Source: Odobenus rosmarus divergens
Lineage: Eukaryota > Chordata > Mammalia > Carnivora > Odobenidae
NCBI RefSeq assembly: GCF_000321225.1
Contig: NW_004452115.1
Coordinates: 204,115-268,114 of the forward strand
Direction: 5' to 3'
DNA length: 64,000 nt
The translations under genes were made by a program, and so were the position numbers. The notes under the pieces are model-generated. The model was not told where the DNA came from and did no database searches. It was given only the letters and a program-made list of their open reading frames with translations. Positions 23,021 through 31,559 of this stretch are shown here, piece by piece; position 1 is the stretch's first letter, and every line of letters begins with the position of its first letter.

Positions 23021-23878
23021 GAATATAATCAGACAAGTGAACAGAATAGAGCAATATGCTGGATTCTGTGTGTATTTTGGTCTGTTTTTTTAGAAAACTA
23101 GATCCCAAAATTGTAAAGAATGAAACTCATGTGTACAAACATAAAATTAAATACAATGAAAGGATAGAATGTAACTGTAAGAATAGAAATTAAGGCAAGA
23201 GGAAAAAAAACCCCAAACCAACAACAACAAAAAAGGAAGGGATATAAACAGACAGGTGAACAGAACAGAGCAATACACTATCTCCTGAGTGTATTTTGGT
23301 CAGTTTGTTAGAAGAAACTGCATCCCGAAATTGTAAAGAAAAATACATGTATACAAAAATAAGATTAAGTACAACAAAGGGATAGAATGTAACTATAAAA
23401 ATGAAAATTAAAAAAGATTTTAAAAAAGGAGTTGATAAAATAAGTTGGCTGAAAAAGGAAAGAAAAAAAATTTTTAAAGTTTAAAAACTAAAGAATCATG
23501 GGAAAAAAGCCATGGATTCTATGTGCAGTATTCCCCTAGCGCGGGAGTTCTGCCGTTCTCATTGATCAGTAGACTTGGTCTTGGCTGGCTGTTCCTGCTG
23601 ATCTTCTGGGGGAGGGGCCTGTTGCCGTGGTTCCCAAATGTCTTTGCCGGAGGCGGAATTGCCCCACCCTTGTGAGTCCGGGCTAAGCAATCTGCTCGGG
23701 TTTGCTCTCCGGAGCTTTTGTTCCCTGCGAGCTTTCGGTACAGCTTTGGAGGACCAGGGTGAAAATGGTGGCCTCCCAATCTCTGCCCCAGGGGAGCCGA
23801 GAACTCGGGGCCCTGCTCTTCAGTGCGCCCCCAGAGAAAAACAGTCACTCCCGTCTCCCTGGTCTCCGGCCGCACTCC
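23021..23878 (-). mobile_element. Carnivore L1 5' UTR, antisense, with tandem units, cut by the gap
   Basis: On the minus strand the GC-rich part (23515-23878) resembles the carnivore L1 5' UTR ('gaagatcagcaggaacagcc', then 'ccatggcttttttcccatga'). It is followed by a T-rich part. That part holds two copies of a unit with period about 219: 23021-23240 and 23241-about 23430. Each contains the antisense of gaccaaaatacac and 'gtaaagaa' blocks. The element continues into the N gap, so its true 5' end is not visible. The antisense promoter-bearing part is CpG-rich compared with its surroundings. Open frames called across this region are only N-bridged artefacts. Confidence 0.75.
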
Positions 23879-24228
23879 NNNNNNNNNNNNNNNNNNNNNN
23901 NNNNNNNNNNNNNNNNNNNNNNNNNNNNNNNNNNNNNNNNNNNNNNNNNNNNNNNNNNNNNNNNNNNNNNNNNNNNNNNNNNNNNNNNNNNNNNNNNNNN
24001 NNNNNNNNNNNNNNNNNNNNNNNNNNNNNNNNNNNNNNNNNNNNNNNNNNNNNNNNNNNNNNNNNNNNNNNNNNNNNNNNNNNNNNNNNNNNNNNNNNNN
24101 NNNNNNNNNNNNNNNNNNNNNNNNNNNNNNNNNNNNNNNNNNNNNNNNNNNNNNNNNNNNNNNNNNNNNNNNNNNNNNNNNNNNNNNNNNNNNNNNNNNN
24201 NNNNNNNNNNNNNNNNNNNNNNNNNNNN
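23879..24228. other. Assembly gap (350 N)
   Basis: A single run of N. It starts inside the GC-rich L1 5' UTR and ends at a segment repeated at 26740, so repeat collapse or poor GC coverage is the likely cause. The true length is unknown. Confidence 1.
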
Positions 24229-24419
24229 AGTCATTATTTGTGGGCAGAATTGCTTGGGGAATTGATGTACTGACATGAGCCTGGACTGTGAGTTAGCTCC
24301 CCATTTTCCAGACTGGACTTGGATCTACTTAAGAATTTTTTTTTTTTTTTCCCCAGTCACAGGCCCACAGGAGGGGAGTCCTAGATGTGAGAGAACAGAC
24401 TGTGTTAGAAAGCCATTTA
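24229..24419 (+). repeat. Copy A of a 190-bp local duplication
   Basis: It begins agtcattatttgtgggcaga and ends tgttagaaagccattt. It matches 26740-26928 in the same orientation, with about six substitutions and a 2-base difference around the T run. Its left edge is the gap, so it may extend further left. It contains no gene. Confidence 0.95.
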
Positions 24420-24541
24420 TTCCTGGGACCAGATGAATTTAAGGTCTCCACTCCTTCACCATCTTGGACTCTTCTGTCTCCCTTTTTTCATTTTTGAACA
24501 GGCTCTGGTGGCTCAGGGGAATTTTCTTATTAATCTTTCAT

Positions 24542-24562
24542 CCCCCCCCCCCCCCCCCCCCC
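24542..24562. repeat. Poly-C run (21)
   Basis: An uninterrupted run of 21 C (poly-G on the other strand) lies about 315 bases right of the gap. Long C/G runs form G-quadruplex or i-motif structures and are hard to sequence, so the length is uncertain. Confidence 0.97.
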
Positions 24563-24689
24563 GCCATTAGCTTCTGGAAGATATGGACTATCTTTCAGCC
24601 ATACTTTATCTGTAGTAACTCAAATACAAAGTGGATTACCCGCCTCTGCATTATCAGTGCTTTTACCTCTATTGCAGTGTTTATCACAC

Positions 24690-24880
24690 TGGATCCAACT
24701 TCAGGGAGCTTACAATCTGGTGTAAGAGCAAGATAAGTAAACATATCGTAAGGAACTACATAAAAAGATGCCACAAATGACAGAAGAAAGGGACAACCAA
24801 AACAAAAAGATCCAGAGTAGTATGGGATGGGAAGAGTTAATTCTCACATGGAGATCCATTAGACCTTGCTTAGAACAGGT
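24690..24880 (-). mobile_element. L2 LINE 3'-end fragment, antisense
   Basis: 'cagggagcttacaatctgg' at about 24702 followed by 'gcaagataagtaaacat' is the antisense of the L2 3' region. Diverged. Confidence 0.6.
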
Positions 24881-25486
24881 AATATTTATCAAATACTAGG
24901 AAGACTAGTCAAGCTTTCACTCTCAAAAGAAGAGCTAGTGAAACCAGGTGCAACCTAAGCTGTGGTGGACTCTCAACACCCGTGTAAGGACAGGGATGAA
25001 AGAAGACACCACCACAGGACACACAACTTCAATCTTCTCCCCTGAGTCTGTTCAAACTCCATTTGGCTACTTCTCTGCCCTCTGGGTGAAAACCAGGGCA
25101 ATGCCTTTGACCCTTTTGCCTACTTTTTCATCTCAGTAAGGAAAAAATCCCAACCCCATGGAATAGCTAGAAATTCCAATTTTCATTGTAAGTTAAAACA
25201 TCTTTCACCGATTTGAGGGGTTAGCATCTTCTCTCTGCTTGCTTCCTCCCTCTCCTTTTCTCCCCAGCTGGCTAGCCTGGGCATAGGGAGATGTGCACAA
25301 AGTCACGGCAGGAGGAATGAGGGGGGAGAAAAGGCTTTCCTAGATTGGACCTGTTTTGGTCTTCCATTGCTGTCCTCAGGGATTGGTAAATGTTCAAAAC
25401 CAACCTTTTCCTCTAATGGGCTGCTTCTGTGACTCCTTCAGTGATCGCCTTTGGGAAATACTGATTACAGCACTCACAACAAGAAT
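24881..25486. other. Unassigned sequence
   Basis: No gene or repeat family that I can name. The open frames are under 65 codons. Confidence 0.45.
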
Positions 25487-25835
25487 TATTAGCACCGCAG
25501 AGGTATACATAAAATACCCTAAAACTTAGCAGCTTAAAACAATCATTTTTACCTCCCATGGTTCCTACATTTGGGAATCTAGGAGCAGCTTACCTGTGTG
25601 CTTCTGGTTCAGGGTTCCTCAGGAGGCTGCTATCAAGCCATTGGCCGGGGAATAAGTCATCTGAAGGCTTGACTAGGGTTGAATGTTTCCAAAATGGCCT
25701 AATTCACCTGGCTGTTGGTTTGAGGCCTGAGTTCTTAGCTCTGTGAATTTCCCTTTAGAGCAGTCCCAGTGTCCTCATGACATAGCAGCTGGTCTCTTTA
25801 AAACCCCCACCACCAGCTTCAGCCTGAAGTCCTCT
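25487..25835 (+). mobile_element. Medium-reiterated old repeat (family unresolved)
   Basis: It opens with 'accctaaaacttagcagctt' and 'aaaacaatcatttttacctc', and later carries 'agtcatctgaaggcttgac' near 25656. That is a wording I know from an old interspersed family whose name I cannot give safely. A diverged relative is at 46690-47160. Confidence 0.55.
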
Positions 25836-25875
25836 TGGGTTTTTAAAACAGTCCTCCATCTGGTTACTGCAAAAG

Positions 25876-25991
25876 AAGGCTGACCCTGGAGCGACTGGCT
25901 GGCTTAGTCAGGAGAGCATGTGGCTCTTGATCTCGGGGTTGTGAGTTTAAGCCCCACATTGGGTATAGACCTAAAAACAAAAGGCTGACCC
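25876..25991 (+). mobile_element. Short tRNA-Lys-like SINE with target-site duplication
   Basis: The element is 25887-25980. It lines up with a tRNA-Lys(CTT) body: an A-box-like tggcttagtcagg near 25900, an anticodon-arm ggctcttgatctcgg near 25922 with CTT in the loop position, a B-box-like gagtttaagcc near 25943 and the 3' arm cccacattgggta. A short A-rich tail follows. The 11-bp repeat aaggctgaccc flanks it exactly (25876-25886 and 25981-25991). It lacks the CT-rich body and long tail of the other CAN SINEs. It is a retroposed copy, not a working tRNA gene: stems are mismatched and it has a flanking duplication. Confidence 0.9.
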
Positions 25992-25999
25992 AGCTTATG

Positions 26000-26739
26000 A
26001 CACCACAGAAGTGCAGCTTGCTCCCCAAGTAGCCACTTGGGGAAATAGCAAAACCTCTTGCTCTTAAGACTTCTCAGATGTGGGTGAGACACAAGGTCCA
26101 GGAACACAGACCTGTCTCTTGGCTGGACTCTTTGTAGTCCTCTTACTAGTCTTGAAATGAGAAACCATCCACTGGGGAGGCAGAGCAGGGAAAAGACCAT
26201 AGCATTACAAAAAACCCTCTTCTCACCCCAATACACAACTGAAGGGTATAGAAACAATGGACTTTGAACAGGCTGGGAGTCCAACAACCCGATAGATCAC
26301 CCCCTTTGCAAACAATGCATGAAGTTTTTGCCACATATTTTGTATCTGCTATTGAAAGCTTCATCCCAAACTGAGAGGACCCATTCTGTTTTAACGTTTT
26401 TTGTTGTTCTAGGGCAAGGATTTCATCAATATGCACGTGTCAAGCCAGCTCTGCATTTTGAAAGTCATTTGTCTCCAGGGTTCCCCGGAAGTAAACCCTA
26501 AGATGAGGATTTGAGTGCAAGTGGTGTATTTCAGAAGCAATGTCAGTAGATACTTTTAGGAAAGTGGGAGAAAGAGAGGACAAAGAAGGGAGCAAGTAAA
26601 TATTGTATTAGCAAATCAGTTACTACTATAGACAACTAGAGATTAATTCTGCTGAGGAACTCTTGATAACAGCAAAAAACACCTATTATCCCCTACCAAA
26701 GGACAAAAAAGGTGAGTATTTATCCACCAACTGCCTGTT
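26000..26739. other. Unassigned, possibly old repeat
   Basis: No gene. The stretch from about 26500 ('tttgagtgcaagtggtgtat') through copy B of the local duplication has the feel of an old interspersed repeat, but I cannot name it. Confidence 0.35.
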
Positions 26740-26928
26740 AGTCATTATTTGTGGGCGGAATTGCTTGGGGAATTGATGTACTGACATGAGCCTGGACTGT
26801 GAGTTAGCTCCCCATTTTCCAGACTGGACTTGGAGCCACTTAGACATTTTTTTTTTTTTTCCCCAGTCACAGGCCCACAGGAGGGGAGTCCTAGATGTGA
26901 GAGAACAGACTGTGTTAGAAAGCCATTT
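26740..26928 (+). repeat. Copy B of the 190-bp local duplication
   Basis: The same sequence as 24229-24419, shifted by 2511 bases. Flanks differ on the right (gaatctgcatcctgcagtg here, attcctgggaccag at copy A) and cannot be compared on the left because of the gap. Confidence 0.95.
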
Positions 26929-27008
26929 TTGAATCTGCATCCTGCAGTGTGGGGAAAAGGGTTGGCATAGGCCCACTCCAAGTGGTGGGAGCATGCTCTA
27001 TGACACTG

Positions 27009-27099
27009 CTCTAACTACTACTCTAACTAACCTCTGAAGCCCTCTATGAAACTACTCTAACTACTACTACTCTAACTACTCCAACCTTTGAAGCCCTCT
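27009..27099. repeat. Imperfect tandem duplication of a CTAACTA-rich unit
   Basis: Two units of about 46 bp, each made of ctctaactactactctaact followed by a diverged 'cctctgaagccctct' (27009-27045 and 27055-27099). The second unit has one extra act triplet, typical of slippage. Confidence 0.8.
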
Positions 27100-27417
27100 T
27101 GCTCTGACTCCAGGAGCCTTTTCCAGTCTTCTCTCCTGCTATTCTCTTCCTTGAAGCTTAATTTTCAGGCCAACCTAATTTTATGCTTCTCATTGATCTC
27201 ATCCTAAATTATGTCTTTCCCGTGTTTTCCCTCTTCTGCTAAAATCAACCTGCCCTCTTTCCTGGATAAGATAACGCAGCATAGCATACTCGCTGGGATT
27301 CCTGTAGTCTGAGAACAAGGGGCAAGGTGGGGGTGGAGTGGGGATGTGTAATCCCAGACTCTAAAATGTAGACATCTGAATGCAGTCTCCTGCAATGAGG
27401 CTTACACACTACAGGAC

Positions 27418-27545
27418 TTTACAAACCGACCTTAACCTCTCTTTGGGCCTCAGTTTCCTCATCTGTGAAATATAAAGAGCCCTCCCTACCTGGCAGGGCA
27501 GCCACAAGATAGTGATGGCAAAGTGCTTTGCAAATTGTGAAGCGA
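27418..27545 (+). mobile_element. MIR SINE
   Basis: Sense MIR core 'cctcagtttcctcatctgtg' at about 27449, followed by 'ctccctacctggcagggc' and 'caaagtgctttgcaaatt'. Confidence 0.7.
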
Positions 27546-27599
27546 TCCCTTTTGTGTGAGTTTGCTTGTGCAAATGTAAGGGATTGTCATTAGCATTCA

Positions 27600-29735
27600 G
27601 GACCTTCCTAACTGATGAGTTTTTGCAAGAGTTTGGCTAGAAACATGACTAAGATATGTCCCAGCTGAGTAGCTTCTTCCACTGCAGCTTCATCCCATAG
27701 CCACAAAGGGGATTGAATAGGCCTTTTGTGATTTTCACATAGCTGGAAGCATTTCAAACATCAGATTTTTTTTAATGAACTTTGTTTTATTTGCCTTAAA
27801 TCTAGCTTCATCAGTGCCGAAGAAGCTTTGGCTCCAAAGTTAATAGGATATGGATCTTATAAACTATCAACTCTTTAAAAAAAAGATTCAGAATTTTCAA
27901 AGAATTCATATATCCCTGACAATACTGATGAATCACATTTGAAAGGAGAACTGAGGAAACAATCTTGATTAAACATTATCAGCCTAGAAAAATTTCCTGA
28001 AGTGTAAAGCTTTCTTCTTGACTCTTAGAAAAATATAACAGAGATCCAGTCAATAAAGAAATCCATGAGCAAACAAAATAGAAATAAAAAATAACCTTTA
28101 AGGAGAACAACATTCTAAAGTGAAGGGTACTGGAAAAGGAGCAGGTTGGAAGAGAGTATGAGGAATTCACTTGGAGTCTATTGATTTCAAAGTGCCTTTG
28201 AAAGAGACCTTGTCGGGGTTCAGATATACAAAGCTAAAATGCAAAAGTGATGAGTAGAAGGCAAGACCCCAATATGGCAGAAACTGGAATTTAGATGGAG
28301 TGAAACCCTGGGCTTCGATATGATGAGCTAAGGGGAAAAGTGCCAGCAGTTAGGGATCAGGACAAAGATGAGTATCTAGCAAAGAAGGCTCAAGAGGGCA
28401 GTCAGAAAGCTGGTAGGAAAGTCAAGTGTGATGGGGGTGTCGTTGAGCCAAGGTAAGAGTAAATCAAGACAGAGGGTCAGCAGTCAGCAGTGATAAATGG
28501 CGCCCTGAAGTCTAGTACAATGAGAATTCAACGTGGTTTCATGGATGCAGCAAGGTGAAGGTAACTCTAGTAAGAACATTTTGATGGAATTATAGGGCAA
28601 AAACAGATTGGAAGGGGTTGAATAGAGAATGCAAAATGAAGACAGAATGTAGGCCGTTTTTTCAAGAAATTCAGTAGTGAAGTGGGGAAAAAGATAGCAG
28701 TACTTGGGGAATGAGGACTCCAGAGAATCTTTGTAAACTGGAGGAGACTGGGACGTGCCTGATTATTGATAGAAGGGGTCCAGTTGAGAGGGAGAAGTTA
28801 ATGACCCAGGGGAAAGACATGTAAGATTACGTGTGTGCCAAGGCACAGATCAGGATCACCCATCCCACCTGTTGGTCAAGGGCAGTCACCTGGAGAAGGT
28901 AACACCTGAGTTAAGCTACTTAAAGGATGAGCGAATTTCTCCATGCAAGAGGAGTTGATGAAGAAAAACAGAGCATTCCCCATCCAGTGCACTTCTCAAT
29001 TTCACCACCGGGGCCTGTCAAACTTGCCTGGGTTGAATGAAGAAAGTGCTCTTGAGTAACATTTGGTGGGGCTGTAATTTTTCTAAACTCATTTTTATAA
29101 ATAAAACGTGGGCTTGCTTACACAAGGCTTATATTGTGTGTCTCTACACTAAAGGTACATTTCTCATCTGGGTTATTTCCTTTAGAAAACGTGCAGGCAA
29201 TAGTAGTGAGTCTTAACTCCCATGCGTCTGCAACTGTTTATATCACAGAATGGGTTGCCTTCCTCCCTATCACATTTCCTCTGTATTTCATAAGTGAATA
29301 ATTTCCTTATAATCATGATTATGCCTAATTAGAACCTGTCCATCTCAGCTGAAAGGGAGAACTTGGCCTTTTTAGGTGGTCGGTCAGGTCTGAACTCACT
29401 TGATGAAAGACATATTTTTTAGTGATGAGAGGTGGCGGGGGCTGGGTCTGGATTGGGAAGGAGGCTTAAGATGTAGCATATTCTGTGAGACACACTATCC
29501 ACAAGGTGGGTCAGCTATTTAAAAACTTAGTTTTTCAAAGCTGATTATTATACACTAACAAAAACTGAATAAACAGGACCAAGTCAATTCACAATACATG
29601 GAATCTTCAAACTCTCTAGTAACTTAAGCAGTGCTCATTAAATTGAAGTAACATTTTCACTATTCAATTAGCAATAATTTCATTTAAAATACAAGTACCT
29701 AAAGCTAGTGAATATATGGTAAAAGGTAGTACCTT
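27600..29735. other. Unassigned sequence with possible L2-type relic
   Basis: No gene. The stretch 28560-28860 has wording like the antisense part of an old L2-type element, at low certainty. The rest is unassigned. Confidence 0.4.
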
Positions 29736-29880
29736 TGATCATTCTTGATATTGGGGTAAATTAAGGTAATTTTTTTGGAAAAGGATCTGGAATCATGAAA
29801 CAAGAGATGTAAAAATGTTTATATATCTTGACCCAGAAATTATTCTTCAGGGAATTTTTCTTAAAAAAAAAAAAAAAAAA
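29736..29880 (+). mobile_element. L1 3'-region fragment, sense, left piece
   Basis: 'tatatcttgacccagaaatt' near 29822 and 'cttcagggaatttttctta' are L1 ORF2-end wording. The sequence appears to resume at about 30675, so something inserted between. An 18-20 A run follows at about 29863-29882. Confidence 0.5.
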
Positions 29881-30670
29881 AAGACCTAAGGATGGGTATG
29901 AACTTTAGCTTACTTACACAGGGTATAAGAGGTATCCTAGTTTTCTATAACTCAATTTCTGACTCTGAAACCTATTTCTTTAATAGTCTTGGAAAGTTGA
30001 AGATCACTTATTGGAGTTTTCCTGAATACAGAGTCATGTACAGAGTCTGGGATCGTACAAAATGCTGAAGACTCATGTGATTGGAAGGAGATTAGTGTTC
30101 AGTTATCCACTGTCACACCTCCAAGGTACCCTGGAGCTCCGCCTCCGTTGCTTCTGCATCTTGTGGAAGGCCTAGGGATCACTGAGAAAGCTCAGAACTG
30201 TCTCCTCAGCCCCACACCATGCATAACCCCCTTGGTGGGGCCTTGCTACCTTCCCAGTTCTTCTGCCAGGAGGAAGACCTTGCTTTATTGATGTTCTTGG
30301 TCACGTAGTTTTCTCTCTCTTTCTTTCTCTCTCCTTCCTTCTCAGCCCAGGGCGCTTGGCAGGGAATGTTCCCCAGCACCCCCCCATACCCCAAAAAAAG
30401 AGAGGAGAAGGAATCATGTTCTCATTCTGTTTTCCAAGGCCCTCTGCCTCTCCCCAGACCCCCTGGCTGCCCTTTCCTTTTATCCTTCCTCAACCCACAC
30501 TCCCCCCTCTTCCTTTTATTTTCAAAGGCTTGAGAAGAATTTTATAGAAGGCTGTGCTTTTAGCCCAGTCCTGGGCCTCCTCTAGGCCAGAGTAAGAACA
30601 GTTTTTCTGTGTTTGGATGAGGGGCCATCGACGGCGGAGGGGGCAGCGGGGGAATCCTCAAAATATTATC
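29881..30670. other. About 780 bp interrupting an L1, origin unknown
   Basis: GC-richer than its flanks, with a TC-rich stretch near 30311-30340 and C runs near 30380. No family or gene is recognised. No target-site duplication was found. It could be an unidentified LTR, or the two L1 pieces could be unrelated. Confidence 0.35.
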
Positions 30671-30674
30671 CTGG

Positions 30675-31000
30675 TGAAGGGATTAGAAATAAAACAAATA
30701 TCCAACAATTGGGGACATGATCACATAATTATATAAGCAGAGCAGACTCATTCTCTCAAAGATTACCTGAATTTAATCTTCATAATAATCTTTTGAATAT
30801 CATGTAATCATTAGGAATAATTTTGGAGACAAGGCATCAACCTAGAACATTATGTTAATCTGTGCACAAACATACCTTATACTACTGCAAAAACCAAAAG
30901 CCACGAGCAATGATGAAAATGTCTGCAGCGTTTGGGTGGCAGGATTTCATGTGAGTTGTTTTCATAGTAAGGATTATATAACCATGTTAAAAGAAACAGA
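30675..31000 (+). mobile_element. L1 3'-region fragment, sense, right piece
   Basis: 'caaatatccaacaattgggg' near 30696 and 'gtttgggtggcaggatttca' near 30930 recall the L1 ORF2 end and 3' UTR. Heavily diverged. Confidence 0.5.
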
Positions 31001-31344
31001 AACTAGAGAAAATACTTCTTTCCAGATTTGGAAAGAGAAATGAAGAAATCCTTGTGGATTTTGTCTCAGGGTATCAGCAAGATGTAGTTCCAAGAATTCC
31101 AAGCTATTTCAGCTGTTGTCATTGTTAATGAGTTGGGATTGCAAAGACCACTTTTTTCTCTTGATTTGACTTTCTGTAATTCACTAAGACCTATTCTCTG
31201 CCTCTCCAGAGCCTATCCATCTTTTAGATACGAGAGAAGTTCAAAATAAGAATTTGGAAAGAAATAGTCAACAAGTCTGGTAAGAGATGAGCAACGTCTA
31301 GCCCATATGATAGAGCATTTGTTCCCAAGCAAGTGGAAATCACA

Positions 31345-31555
31345 CTTGTCGGATACCTTCTATGTTCCAGACGCAGGGGTGTAGATACTTCACCATTATT
31401 ACATAATCGTATTTACTAGACTCTGTGGATTCTATTTTACTGATGTGGAAACCAAGGCTTAACCAGTGATTTGTCAAGTGCTACTCAGTGACTGAATCAG
31501 AATTCAGACTCCAATCTGGCTGAGCCCAAAGCCCAAGTTACTTTCGATGACACCG
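31345..31555 (-). mobile_element. MIR SINE, antisense
   Basis: 'ttctattttactgatgtgga' near 31430, 'accaaggcttaaccagtg' and 'cagaattcagactccaat' near 31498 follow the antisense MIR order over most of its length. Confidence 0.7.
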
Positions 31556-31559
31556 TGTT

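Noticed and set aside
22691..23101. 136-codon hydrophobic open frame
   Set aside because: It is the antisense of an L1 3' UTR and ORF2 end joined to L1 5' UTR sequence.
23515..23878. CpG-island promoter of a host gene
   Set aside because: The GC-rich sequence is the L1 5' UTR in antisense. No host exon follows.
23638..24278. Open frames of 143-211 codons across the N run
   Set aside because: Most of their length is N translated as X, and the rest is antisense or sense L1 5' UTR. They are artefacts of the gap.
25887..25980. tRNA-Lys gene
   Set aside because: Stems are mismatched, it has an A-rich tail and it sits between target-site duplications, so it is a retroposed SINE and not a working tRNA gene.
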